NCBI GenBank assembly: GCA_026785645.1
Contig: JAJAZM010000016.1
Location: 1-27,075, forward strand
Reading direction: 5' to 3'
DNA from: Sphingomonas bacterium
GTDB taxonomy: Bacteria; Pseudomonadota; Alphaproteobacteria; Sphingomonadales; Sphingomonadaceae
DNA: 27,075 bases
Position 1 is the first letter of the stretch. Each line of letters starts with the position of its first letter. Position numbers and translations under genes: made by a program. The notes under the pieces are model-generated. The model had not been told where the DNA came from. It saw only the letters and a program-made list of their open reading frames with translations, and made no database searches. Below are positions 15,829-25,277 of the stretch, in pieces.

Positions 15829-16371
15829 TTAAAGCGCGGCAATCGCCTCGTCGACCAGCGCCTTGTCGGACACCGCATCGCGACGCTCGGCAATCATCCT
15901 GGTTGCGGCGGCGGTCGCGGCCTTGGCGGCAACCGCGCGGACTTCATCGATCGCGGCGCGTTCTTCGGCAGCTATTTTCGACTCGGCCATTTGGGTCCGC
16001 CGCTCGACCAAAGCCTCGGCGTCGCTCTTGGCCTTGGCCACGATCGCCTTGGATTCCGCCTTGGCGCGTTCGACCATCGCCGCAGCTTCGCCATCGGCGG
16101 CAGCCGCCTTGGCCTGATATTCCGCCTTTAGTGCTTCGGCTTCGGCACGTAGCGCCTTGGCTTCGTCAAGCTGGTCGCGGATCTCGGCGATCTTGCCATC
16201 CAGCGCCTTGCCGATCGCGCCGGGGACCTTTTTCCAGATCATCAGCGCGAACACCGCGATCATCGCCAGCGCCACGAACGAGGTTGGAGTGAGGAACCCA
16301 AGCACGGTCGGTTCAACGAACTCGGCGCCTTCGCCATGAGCTTCGACCGCGGCCAGTAACAGGTCAAGCAT
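15829..16371 (-). CDS. atpF: F0 ATP synthase subunit b
   Basis: A 180-residue peripheral-stalk subunit. The single membrane helix lies near residues 30-47 (FVALAMIAVFALMIWKKV) and is followed by a long Ala/Glu/Lys-rich helix that forms a coiled coil with b' to hold F1 still while the rotor turns. It is the last gene of the F0 operon. Its ATG overlaps the b' stop by 8 bp (ATGCTTGA), so translation is coupled and a 1:1 ratio with b' is expected. No terminator is visible past the TAA at 15829. Confidence 0.94.
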   Translation of the reverse strand: MLDLLLAAVEAHGEGAEFVEPTVLGFLTPTSFVALAMIAVFALMIWKKVPGAIGKALDGKIAEIRDQLDEAKALRAEAEALKAEYQAKAAAADGEAAAMVERAKAESKAIVAKAKSDAEALVERRTQMAESKIAAEERAAIDEVRAVAAKAATAAATRMIAERRDAVSDKALVDEAIAAL

Positions 16372-16858
16372 TGCTCATCACCATCTTCACCGCCGTGGCC
16401 GAATCGGCCAGGCTGACGTCGAGCTTGGCGATCTTGGCGGCGATTTCCTTCGCTAGCTCCGCTGCTACGCCCTCGATATCCTTGACCGCCGCACCGCGTG
16501 CGCTGCGGATTCGGCCCTGCGCCTCAACCAGTCGGGCATCGAGCGAGGCGTCGATCTCGCCCAGTTTCTGCTCGGTCGATACGGCGCTGTCGGCTTTCGC
16601 CTTGGCGGTAAGCTTGGCCGACTCACCCCGGCTCGCATCGATCCGCTGGCGATAGGCTTCCTCGACCGCATCGGCCTCGGTGCGCGCCATGTCGGCGGCG
16701 GCGAGGTCGTCGGCAATCGACTTGTCACGTGCGTCGACGGTCGACTGGATCTTGGGCAGCATGCCCTTGCCGATCACGAAATAAATCAGGCCGAGCACGA
16801 CGGCCAGCCAAAAGAATTGCGAATAAGCGACGAGCGCGAGCTGGTTTAGCTGAGGCAT
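16364..16858 (-). CDS. F0 ATP synthase subunit b'
   Basis: A 164-residue second stalk subunit, the b' form typical of alphaproteobacteria and photosynthetic bacteria. The N-terminus MPQLNQLALVAYSQFFWLAV leads into one membrane helix (about 12-33), with LPKIQSTVDARDKSIADDL and an alpha-helical tail rich in Ala, Glu and Lys. It forms a heterodimer with b. The ATG at 16858 follows GAGGA, and a stable UUCG hairpin stands just upstream of that site, between it and atpE. Gene name varies among annotations (atpG, atpX or atpF2). Confidence 0.93.
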   Translation of the reverse strand: MPQLNQLALVAYSQFFWLAVVLGLIYFVIGKGMLPKIQSTVDARDKSIADDLAAADMARTEADAVEEAYRQRIDASRGESAKLTAKAKADSAVSTEQKLGEIDASLDARLVEAQGRIRSARGAAVKDIEGVAAELAKEIAAKIAKLDVSLADSATAVKMVMSNA

Positions 16859-16871
16859 GATATTCCTCGAA

Positions 16872-16901
16872 TTGCAGCGGAGCGCGAACGCCCCGCCGCA
16901 A
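16872..16901 (-). ncRNA. Intercistronic RNA hairpin with UUCG tetraloop after atpE
   Basis: Read on the minus strand, the core GCGGGGCG-UUCG-CGCUCCGC (16896-16877) pairs over 8 bp with one G.U, and flanking bases extend the stem to about 13 bp closed by a C(UUCG)G tetraloop. No T run follows, so it is not a standard terminator. It starts 11 bp after the atpE stop and ends 3 bases before the b' ribosome binding site. It may block 3' decay of the atpE message or slow b' translation, favouring the many c subunits needed. Function inferred. Confidence 0.7.
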
Positions 16902-16912
16902 GCATCACTGGA

Positions 16913-17140
16913 TTAGACGGCGTAGAGAATGATCATCGCCACGGCGAAAGCGATCAGGCCCAACAGCTCGGCGGCAGCGAAGCCGATGAACAAGCGACCC
17001 TGCTGGCCGTCGGCGGCTGCCGGATTGCGCAGCGCGCCCTGAAGGAACGAACCGAACACGTTGCCGACACCGGCAGCGGCGGCGCCGACGCCAATTGCGG
17101 CAAGACCGGCACCAATGACTTTTGCTGAAGCGAGATCCAT
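16913..17140 (-). CDS. atpE: F0 ATP synthase subunit c
   Basis: A 75-residue proteolipid forming the rotor ring. Two membrane hairpin helices flank the polar loop RNPAAADGQQGR (38-49), and the proton-carrying glutamate is E58 in FAAAELLGLIAF. The sodium-ligand pattern of Na-type rings is not seen, so this is a proton enzyme. The ATG at 17140 follows AAGGAG, the strongest ribosome binding site in the operon, as suits the subunit needed in most copies; an upstream in-frame start at 17164 is rejected. It lies 29 bp after atpB and is followed by the UUCG hairpin. Confidence 0.96.
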   Translation of the reverse strand: MDLASAKVIGAGLAAIGVGAAAAGVGNVFGSFLQGALRNPAAADGQQGRLFIGFAAAELLGLIAFAVAMIILYAV

Positions 17141-17169
17141 GATTTTACTCCTTTGGGGTAACAAAAAAC

Positions 17170-17949
17170 CTAGTGAAGATTGACCGCGTCGTTGATGTAG
17201 AGCGAGGTCAACAGGGCGAAAACATAGGCTTGGATGGCCGCGACCAGCAGCTCGAGCGCGCTGACCCCGGCAATGAACACGAACGACAGCAGGCTGATCG
17301 CCGGCCCCATCGCGCCTTCAGCATTGAGGCCGTTGACGACAAAATTGGCGAACACCTTGATCAGGATATGACCCGCGATCATCGCCACGAACAGTCGCAG
17401 CGCCAGGCTGAACGGTCGCACCAAGAATGAGACGAACTCGATCGGCACGATCAGCAGCTTGAGCAAGAACGGGGTGCCAGCGGGGACGAACAGCGAGAAG
17501 AAATGGAGACCATGCTTCCAGAAGCCGACGATCAGCACGATCGCGAAGCTGATGATCGCCATCACGCCGGTGACGGTGAACTGGCTGGTGACGGTGAAGG
17601 GATGAACCCCCGGGATAATCCCGAACGGCATCATGCCCATCAGATTGGCGAACAGGATGAAGATGAACACGGTGAACACCCAGGGCACGTATTTGCGCCC
17701 CTCGGGCCCGACGTTGGTGTCGAGCATGTTGGTGATGAAGCCAGTCACGCCCTCGACCGCCATCTGCCACCGGCCCGGGACCAGCTCGCGCTTCATCCCG
17801 CCCATCATGAAGGCATAGATTGCGACGAGCACGATCAGCATCCACAAGGCGCTATTGGTGAACGCGAACGGGCTGCCATCCCCGAGCGACCCGAAAATCG
17901 GATCGATCTGGAACTGGTGCATCGGGTCGATCTTGCTTTCGGCCGCCAC
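17170..17949 (-). CDS. atpB: F0 ATP synthase subunit a
   Basis: A 259-residue membrane protein that forms the two proton half-channels beside the c ring. Several hydrophobic helices are evident, and the essential arginine is R185 in SLALRLFVAMIAGH. The family C-terminus AIQAYVFALLTSLYINDAV is intact. The GTG at 17949 lies 2 bp past the atpI stop and follows AAGGAAG, which overlaps the end of atpI. Length is normal for alphaproteobacteria. Confidence 0.96.
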   Translation of the reverse strand: MAAESKIDPMHQFQIDPIFGSLGDGSPFAFTNSALWMLIVLVAIYAFMMGGMKRELVPGRWQMAVEGVTGFITNMLDTNVGPEGRKYVPWVFTVFIFILFANLMGMMPFGIIPGVHPFTVTSQFTVTGVMAIISFAIVLIVGFWKHGLHFFSLFVPAGTPFLLKLLIVPIEFVSFLVRPFSLALRLFVAMIAGHILIKVFANFVVNGLNAEGAMGPAISLLSFVFIAGVSALELLVAAIQAYVFALLTSLYINDAVNLH

Positions 17950-17951
17950 TC

Positions 17952-18290
17952 TTAACTTCCTTCAGGCCGCTTGGGGCCTTGGTTTGCAATCCGCATCACA
18001 TTTCTGACGGCAAGGCCGAACCCGAGGAACAGCCCGCCCAGCATGAACCACGGCGTGGTCCCGGCGGCGCGGTCGATCAGCCAGCCGATCAAACCGCCAC
18101 CGAATGGCAGCCCCACCAGGTCCGAAAGGATCCGCGACCCCACCGACCGGATCAGCCTCTGCGAATGGTCGGCATCCCGACCCGATCGCTTGGCTTCATC
18201 CTGCTTGGCCCGGTCGAGTCGCTCGTCGAGCGACGACAGCCGGGCATCCTGCGGGGACTGCATGTCCTGCCCGGTCTCGTCTTTAGCCAT
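17952..18290 (-). CDS. atpI: ATP synthase assembly protein AtpI
   Basis: A 112-residue membrane protein of the AtpI family, which helps assemble the c ring. A charged N-terminal region (about 1-45) is followed by two membrane segments, around LPFGGGLIGWLIDRAAG and PWFMLGGLFLGFGLAVRNV. The ATG at 18290 (MAKDETGQ) is preferred because GGAG lies 9 bases before it; the frame is open to 18374, almost at the predicted transcript start. It is first in the F0 operon, as usual. The F1 genes (atpHAGDC) are not in the window, in keeping with the split operons of alphaproteobacteria. Confidence 0.9.
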   Translation of the reverse strand: MAKDETGQDMQSPQDARLSSLDERLDRAKQDEAKRSGRDADHSQRLIRSVGSRILSDLVGLPFGGGLIGWLIDRAAGTTPWFMLGGLFLGFGLAVRNVMRIANQGPKRPEGS

Positions 18291-18383
18291 GCTCAGTCTC
18301 TCCATGTGCGCGGCACCGTCTCGTGAGAGGTGCTCGCGAAAGGCAAGGAACATGGCGGCATCCAAGCCCGCCAAGGCGCCGTC

Positions 18384-18412
18384 CCTTTATGAAGAGCCCT
18401 GCGTTTAGTCAA
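18384..18412 (-). promoter_or_regulatory. Candidate sigma70 promoter of the atpIBE-b'-b operon
   Basis: On the minus strand TTGACT (18412-18407) is followed after exactly 17 bases by TAAAGG (18389-18384). The -35 box is near consensus, the -10 box moderate. It lies in the 135 bp between the ydbL stop and atpI, giving a leader of about 90 bases. Confidence 0.55.
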
Positions 18413-18425
18413 CCGTCCAGGCTTG

Positions 18426-18800
18426 CTAGCGGCGGCAATAATTCGGGATTGGAAGTGCTTCGCCGGGTGAGCGGCGGCGCCAGACATTGTCGCCGAGCAG
18501 ATAGGCCTCGCCGACCGCAACGCTGCCGAGCAATTCGCAGCCGGCGGTGATCCCGACGTCGACCCTGCTCGCGCCGCGCTTTACCGCGAGATCGCTATAG
18601 AAAGCGCGGCGGCGGATGTTGACCGCCTCGACTTGGGCCCGAAGCCTGGACGCAGGCGGCTCGGCATAGCCAAGGTAGCCGTCGTAGCGTTCGCCAACCT
18701 GTCCCGCGGAGCGCGCGGCGACGATCACGGGCGAGGATTGCGCCGCAACCGGAGCAGCGAGCACGGTGAGCCACACTGCGAGCATCATATGCCGTCGCAT
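18426..18800 (-). CDS. ydbL: YdbL-family periplasmic protein (DUF1318)
   Basis: A 124-residue secreted protein with a signal peptide (MMLAVWLTVLAAPVAAQ, cut near residue 21). The mature part has the YdbL pattern: VGERYDGYLGYAEPP, then VEAVNIRRRAFYSDLA and a C-terminal stretch ending in NVWRRR and PNYCRR. In E. coli YdbL works with YdbH and YnbE and modulates their assembly. The ATG at 18800 shares one base with the ynbE stop (TGATG). The gene ends the three-gene operon; no terminator is visible before the atp promoter. Confidence 0.87.
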   Translation of the reverse strand: MRRHMMLAVWLTVLAAPVAAQSSPVIVAARSAGQVGERYDGYLGYAEPPASRLRAQVEAVNIRRRAFYSDLAVKRGASRVDVGITAGCELLGSVAVGEAYLLGDNVWRRRSPGEALPIPNYCRR

Positions 18801-19027
18801 CACTGGCTGCCCTGCGGCTTGGTCGGGAAGGTGTCGGGATTGCTGCGGATCAACTGGTCGACGTCGCGCTGCAGGCGGACCAGCACTTCCTGCTCGATCT
18901 TGACGTTGAGGTTGATCTCGATCGGCTTGTCGGGCGGCCGCACGGTCACGCACGCAGACAATGTTGGCAACAATATCAACGCGGTAACGGCAATATTCAG
19001 GCGCGGGGCTCGGTTCATGGGCTTCAC
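18800..19027 (-). CDS. ynbE: YnbE-family outer-membrane lipoprotein
   Basis: A 75-residue precursor with a lipobox LSAC; the lipidated cysteine is C26. The mature 50 residues contain PDKPIEINLNVKIEQEVLV and DVDQLIRSNPDTF, closely patterned like E. coli YnbE. YnbE stacks onto the C-terminal end of YdbH and anchors the lipid bridge to the outer membrane. The GTG at 19027 overlaps the ydbH stop as GTGA; an ATG three codons later (19018) is equally possible. Confidence 0.88.
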   Translation of the reverse strand: MKPMNRAPRLNIAVTALILLPTLSACVTVRPPDKPIEINLNVKIEQEVLVRLQRDVDQLIRSNPDTFPTKPQGSQ

Positions 19028-22000
19028 TCGCTCTTGCTCGGGGATGTGGTGGTGACCTCGATCTTCTGATCGACCGGGGTCTGCTGCATGGTCTGACTTT
19101 GCTCACGCCGACGAACCTCGGTGACCACACCGGGGATCTGGTCGAGCGGCACCGGCAACACGTCGCGGATCACGCCGCGCGGATCCTGCATGCTCTTGGC
19201 GGTGGCGATCAGCGATCGGAACGGGCCGATGATCGTGACATTGAACTTGAACGGCACACTGCGCACCGCGCTGCGGAGGATCCGCTGGATGCTGTTGGAC
19301 TGGCCGATCGCCACCTGGTCGATCGTCAGCCGGGTCGCGAATTCCCCCGCCAGGTCGCCGTCGAGCCGAACGATCATGTTGCGGAAACGAAGCGAGCGGA
19401 GCGCGTCGAACGCCAGTCCGCCGAAGAATCCGAGATTGGCGCGATTGATCGCCCCTTCGTAGGCCAATGTTCCACCACCCGCGCGGCTGTCGAGCCGGCC
19501 GCCGACGATCCGCCCGCCATTGTCGTCGAAGATCATCGGCAACACGCCGTCGAAAATGCCGGTGGCCTGGAGATCCTTGAACCCGAGCCGCCCGACAAAT
19601 TCATTGGCGTCGAGGCCGACCACCTCGAACGTCAGCCGCTTGGGCGACGAGCGGGCAAGGTTGATGATGGTTTCCTGGAGGATCAGCCGCCCGCCCATGA
19701 ATGGCCAGTCGCCGCGCTCGATCTTGACCAATTGGCCGGGCAATATCTGATATTTGATCTCGCCATTCTCGACGAGGATACCGGGGTTGATGCTGCCGAC
19801 CGACAGCGTCTGGCCCGGGGCGGTTTCAAGCCCGAGCAAATTGGTGAAGCGGATCGTGCCCTTGAGCCCGGTGACCGGGCCGAAGGACGCGGCGAGATCG
19901 GTCCCGTCGGTGGTGAATTCCCCGGTCGAGGTGACCTGGCCGTCGCCGCGCCAGTTGACCCGCCCCTGCCCCGTGACAGTGCCGTTGACCAAGGCGATCA
20001 CGCCTTCCGCCAGCCGAGTCAGCTGGTCGGGCTGGACGGCGTTGCCGAAACGGATCCCGGGGACATCAAGCAACGCTTCGCCAGTGCCGGTCGACAGGCG
20101 GTGGGTGATCATAATGTCGGTGACCTTGGTCCCGCTCGCCGGGTGGCGCAGCGAGCCGGTGGTGCGGATCAGGTCGTTTGCCAGCCGGAACTGGAGGTCG
20201 TTGCTGGCGAGCGGGTAGAAGCGCGGAAGCGGCGCGAGGTCGGACACGGTCGACGAACCATTGACGGCCAGCGCTCCGCCACGGAAATCGAACGCGCCGG
20301 ATGCATCGCTCAGCCGGACTGGTACCCGCCCGATCAATGCGGTCGCACCGCCGAATTTGCCGGTCGCGCCACCCTTGACCAGCCGCCCGTCGAGACTGGT
20401 GGCGGTGATCTTTACCGGCGAATTGGGTCTGCCCAGTTGCAACCCCAGCCCAGTCGCGGCGAAGCGGTCGCTGCCGGTCAGTCGCGCCTGCGCCGCCGCC
20501 AGCTGGAAAGGCGACTTTCCGAGCTGCCCGCCGAGCCTCAAATTGCGGGTCACGCCGCCGATCTGCACCGGCCCCTGCCCGTTCTTGAACACCAGCGCCC
20601 GGCCCGTCGCGCATAATGGCACCCGTGCCGCACCAAGCCGAAGCGATCCTGCAGTTAGTGACTGGAAGCGAGCGTCGATACAGCCGCGCCCGAAGGCGAA
20701 ACCACCGCCCGGCCCGCCGATGGCGCCGCTGATCGGGATCCTCAGGCCGCGCACGAACCCACCCGAGAAGGGCCCGTCGAGCAAGGCAATGGTATTGATT
20801 GCAGTTGATCCGTCGCGGGCGGCGCGGAAGGTGACCGGGGCCAGCGCCAGCCGCGCACCAACCGCGCTGTAGGGTGCGATCCGCGCCTCACCGCTCATCG
20901 GCCCGCCCTGGCGCGGTTGGCGAAGCGCAATATCGGCCCGCGGCAAGCCGCCGCCACCGGTCGAAATATTTCCGTCGACGCGAAGCCTCGCGTCGGGCCA
21001 ATAATAGGTCACGCCATCGCCGCCCGAGACTATCACGCGCGCGCCATTCGCGCCGCGCGCATCGGCAGTCTCGATCCGTACGCCGCCTCCGCCGCGCAGA
21101 TTGACCAGCCGCAAATGACCCGTAGCGTTGAAATTGCCGGCGGTGCGGCGAACCGCCGCTGCAATCGCCTGCCCGATCGGACCGATCGGTGTGCCTTTGG
21201 CCGATTCGAGCGGCGCGACCAGCGGAGCGACCATCGCGGGCGCAAGGGTCGCGCTGTCGGCAGCATAATCGGCCGACAGCGCCAGTTCGCCGCGTCCGGT
21301 CCACAGCCGGTATTTGCCTTCAAGCCGGGTGGCGTCGGCAAAGATCGATCCCAGCCTTCCGCGCTGCGCCGATAGTTTGATCGTTCCCCCGGCGTCGCTT
21401 GGGCTGCCCGCAAAGCCGATCAGGGCGTTCAAGTTGGCAAGCCCATTGTCGCCGGCCGCGAACGAGGCCACGCTCAGCCGACCAGTGCCGTCAAAGCGCT
21501 CAAACGCCTCGCTGAACCCGCTGGCGAGCTCAAGCCGTGGTGCAACCATCGCCATTCGGCTCTTCGGGCAAACAAATCGGTCGGCGGCGATCGGTCCGTT
21601 GATATTTGGTCGCCGCGCCTCGACCCCGAGCGCAACATTGCCGCGAAGTCCGTTGAGCCGACAAGCACCGGTCACCAACGCCGGCCCGGCAACCGCCAGT
21701 CGCCCCTTGAACCCGCCAGTCAGATTGCCCGCTCCGGCAAGCGCGAAACCAAGATTGCCATAAGGCGTCTTGAGCGCGATGGTGGTATCGGCGAGATGGA
21801 CTGCAATGTCTGGCAGCCGGAAAGGCTTGCCGCTCGGTGGGGGCAACAATTTGTCGATTTCGCCCCAACTGACTTTGCCGTCGCGCCGCAATTCGCCGCG
21901 AAGCCGCACACCGCGCGCCGCAATCCGATACACTTCAACCGCGCCGTTCCACTGGATCCGCATCTGGATCTTGGCATAACGCGCGGTGAGGTCAGGGCTC

Positions 22001-22281
22001 GCCGGGTCGCCGATCGTGACGTCGCGGATGATCTGGTTGTGAAGTCCGATCGATTCGAGCTGGTAGGTCGCGCGTACGCCGCGGCGGGCCAGTTCCTGCT
22101 CGACGAAATGTTCGGCGATCGGCCGCCGCGCGGTCCACGCACCGATCAACACGGCCGTCAGCACGCCAAGTACGATCAGCGAAATCCAGAACAACGGGCT
22201 CCGGCCGTGGCGCACGATCACCCGCTCCGCCGCAGGCGCGTCTATGCCTTCCTCCGCGGCCTCGTGATGCCCATCCACCAT
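19024..22281 (-). CDS. ydbH: YdbH-family intermembrane phospholipid transport protein
   Basis: A 1085-residue AsmA/TamB-like protein. One N-terminal membrane anchor (about residues 29-50, SPLFWISLIVLGVLTAVLIG) is followed by a very long periplasmic part rich in beta strands and glycine, expected to form a lipid-conducting groove from the inner to the outer membrane. The C-terminal YdbH domain includes GEIKYQILPGQLVKIERGDWPF-like strands and the segment GRLGFKDLQATGIFDGVLP. In E. coli YdbH, TamB and YhdP share phospholipid transport to the outer membrane. The ATG at 22281 (MVDGHHEA) is preferred over a start 12 codons upstream, which would cross the promoter-like boxes. Length is larger than the about 880 residues of E. 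coli YdbH. It is first of ydbH-ynbE-ydbL, all overlapping. Confidence 0.88.
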   Translation of the reverse strand: MVDGHHEAAEEGIDAPAAERVIVRHGRSPLFWISLIVLGVLTAVLIGAWTARRPIAEHFVEQELARRGVRATYQLESIGLHNQIIRDVTIGDPASPDLTARYAKIQMRIQWNGAVEVYRIAARGVRLRGELRRDGKVSWGEIDKLLPPPSGKPFRLPDIAVHLADTTIALKTPYGNLGFALAGAGNLTGGFKGRLAVAGPALVTGACRLNGLRGNVALGVEARRPNINGPIAADRFVCPKSRMAMVAPRLELASGFSEAFERFDGTGRLSVASFAAGDNGLANLNALIGFAGSPSDAGGTIKLSAQRGRLGSIFADATRLEGKYRLWTGRGELALSADYAADSATLAPAMVAPLVAPLESAKGTPIGPIGQAIAAAVRRTAGNFNATGHLRLVNLRGGGGVRIETADARGANGARVIVSGGDGVTYYWPDARLRVDGNISTGGGGLPRADIALRQPRQGGPMSGEARIAPYSAVGARLALAPVTFRAARDGSTAINTIALLDGPFSGGFVRGLRIPISGAIGGPGGGFAFGRGCIDARFQSLTAGSLRLGAARVPLCATGRALVFKNGQGPVQIGGVTRNLRLGGQLGKSPFQLAAAQARLTGSDRFAATGLGLQLGRPNSPVKITATSLDGRLVKGGATGKFGGATALIGRVPVRLSDASGAFDFRGGALAVNGSSTVSDLAPLPRFYPLASNDLQFRLANDLIRTTGSLRHPASGTKVTDIMITHRLSTGTGEALLDVPGIRFGNAVQPDQLTRLAEGVIALVNGTVTGQGRVNWRGDGQVTSTGEFTTDGTDLAASFGPVTGLKGTIRFTNLLGLETAPGQTLSVGSINPGILVENGEIKYQILPGQLVKIERGDWPFMGGRLILQETIINLARSSPKRLTFEVVGLDANEFVGRLGFKDLQATGIFDGVLPMIFDDNGGRIVGGRLDSRAGGGTLAYEGAINRANLGFFGGLAFDALRSLRFRNMIVRLDGDLAGEFATRLTIDQVAIGQSNSIQRILRSAVRSVPFKFNVTIIGPFRSLIATAKSMQDPRGVIRDVLPVPLDQIPGVVTEVRRREQSQTMQQTPVDQKIEVTTTSPSKSE

Positions 22282-22290
22282 GCAGTCTCT

Positions 22291-22315
22291 AACCCATCGT
22301 TGCCGCTGCCGTTCC
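22291..22315 (-). promoter_or_regulatory. Possible EcfG-type promoter for ydbH-ynbE-ydbL
   Basis: On the minus strand GGAAC (22315-22311), 16 bases, then GGTT (GTT at 22293-22291). The sequence fits the general stress consensus, but the start would fall only a few bases before the ATG at 22281, so the message would be almost leaderless. Weaker case than the two others in this window. Confidence 0.35.
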
Positions 22316-22373
22316 AAATCCGGCGGATTTGCCCCGTTGCACGCCGGGCGACATGTTCCTAGCCTGCGCGGTC

Positions 22374-23054
22374 ATGGGGGATAAAGCACCTGGCGCCAGC
22401 GGCCACCGCGCTCGCCTTCGCGAACGACTGTTTGCGGGCGGCGATACGGCGTTGCTCGATCATGAGCTGGTCGAATATCTGCTGGCGCTCGCCATCCCCC
22501 GCCGCGACACCAAGGCACTGGCCAAGCAATTGATCGCGCGCTTCGGGGGGATCGGCGCTTTGCTCGATGCCAACCCGGCCGCGCTCCGCGCCGAGGGATT
22601 GAGCGAAGGCACGATCGGCGCGCTCAAGATCGCTGAAGCCACCGCGTTACGATTACTCGAAACGAAGATCGAGGGCCGCCCGATCCTGTCGAGCTGGGAT
22701 GCGCTCGGCGATTACCTCCAGGCGGCGATGGCGCATTCGAATGTCGAGGAAGTGCGAATCCTGTTCCTCAACGCCAAGAATATGCTGATCGCCAATGAGG
22801 CGATGTGGCGCGGCAGCGTCGACGAGGCATCGGTCCACGTCCGCGAAGTGATCGCTCGCGCCATCGCGCTCGGCGCCACCGCGTTGATCATCGTCCACAA
22901 CCATCCATCGGGCGATCCAACCCCCAGCCAGCAGGACATTCGCCTGACGCGCGACCTGATCGATGCCGGCCGACACATGAAGATCGCGATCCACGACCAC
23001 ATCATCGTCGGCGCGCAAGGGCGAAATAGTCTCAAGGCACTGGGGCTGATCTAA
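22374..23054 (+). CDS. radC: RadC-family JAMM-domain protein
   Basis: A 226-residue RadC protein. An N-terminal helix-hairpin-helix-like part (about 40-95) precedes the JAB1/MPN-type metal site: E142, then H175 and H177 in HNHPSGDPTPSQQD, with S185 and D188. All ligand positions are present. The name comes from an old link to DNA repair; the true role of chromosomal RadC proteins is unsettled. The ATG at 22374 is the likely start, though no good ribosome binding site precedes it and the frame is open to 22329. It is divergent from ydbH, with 92 bp between. Confidence 0.92.
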   Translation: MGDKAPGASGHRARLRERLFAGGDTALLDHELVEYLLALAIPRRDTKALAKQLIARFGGIGALLDANPAALRAEGLSEGTIGALKIAEATALRLLETKIEGRPILSSWDALGDYLQAAMAHSNVEEVRILFLNAKNMLIANEAMWRGSVDEASVHVREVIARAIALGATALIIVHNHPSGDPTPSQQDIRLTRDLIDAGRHMKIAIHDHIIVGAQGRNSLKALGLI

Positions 23055-23127
23055 TTTGCCGCGCCGCGTCGCGCTTGCTACGCGCTCCGCATTCGATTTG
23101 ACGACAAAAGATACGATAAGGCGAACC

Positions 23128-24443
<1,316 letters not shown>

Positions 24444-24447
<4 letters not shown>

Positions 24448-25277
24448 CCGAACCGCAAATGATCCAGCCGATCGGCTTCCACCTCGGCCTGTCGAGCGAA
24501 TGGTTGGTGACCGCAGTGTCGGCCAATATCGGCGAATTTCTGAAGACCAGTGCGGACCTCGCGCTGGGCCAGCCGATCACCAGCTTGCTGTCCAACGACG
24601 ATATCCACGACATTCGCAACCGGATGGCCTTGCTGCGCAGCGACGAGACGGTCGAGCATCTGTTCCAGTTTCCGCTGGCGGGGGCCGCACGCGCCTATGA
24701 TCTCGCCATTTATCGAAGCGGCAACGGATTTGGGATCGATGTCGAGCCGTGCGACGAACGCAGCTTCGGCGACGCCACCGGAATTCTCGAGGGAATGCTG
24801 GCACGGGTCGCGCCGTCCGACGACATCGGACAATTGTGCCACCAGGCGAGCGATCAGCTGCGCGCGCTGACCGGCTTCCAGCATGTCGTGATCAGCGCCG
24901 GGCAAGAAACGCTGGGACAATCGATGCGCGCTGGCCCAGCGCCGATCGACGTCGCGATCGCTTCGTCCGACCGTGACATGGTGGTGTTCGATCGCGATGC
25001 CGCGGCGGTGCCGATCCAGGTCGTCGGGGACGGTTGGAGCCCGCGACGGCTGACGCTTCGAGCACCGACCGGCAGCGAAGTCGCCAACCTTGGCGCAATC
25101 GGTGCGCGCGCCGCCTTGGTTGTCCCGCTCGATCGCAATGGCCAACCCTGGGGCCAGGCGGCCTGCTATCACGCCTCGCCGCGCCACGTCAGCGCCGAGC
25201 GTCGCAACATCGCCCGGTTGTTCGCCAGCATCATGTCGCTGAGGATCGAGATCGCCGAACTGCGCCGCGCGGTCTAG
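24444..25277 (+). CDS. Degenerate phytochrome-like PAS-GAF protein without output domain
   Basis: A 277-residue soluble protein. Residues 7-90 resemble the phytochrome PAS-2 domain (IQPIGFHLGLSSEWLVTAVS, then LGQPITSLLS). Residues 130-270 resemble the phytochrome GAF domain: QLRALTGFQHVVIS, then NLGAIGARAALVVPLDRNGQPWG and ACYHASPRHVSAERRNIARLF, aligning with the LWGLIACHHYSPR region of bacteriophytochromes. The N-terminus starts at the PAS domain, so the biliverdin-binding Cys is missing; the PASDIP box is absent and the conserved SPIH histidine region reads RAPTGSEV. There is no PHY or kinase domain. It probably does not bind bilin in the usual way, and may be a protein-protein module. Start by GTGA overlap with purB; its stop overlaps that of dnaJ. 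Confidence 0.75.

Noticed and set aside
18291..18374. N-terminal extension of AtpI beginning at 18374
   Set aside because: The extra 28 residues are not AtpI-like, begin almost at the predicted transcript start and lack a ribosome binding site, while the ATG at 18290 has one.
19099..20616. Plus-strand frame of 505 codons opposite ydbH
   Set aside because: Same cause: it mirrors the codon pattern of ydbH, is extremely charged and has no family motif or ribosome binding site.
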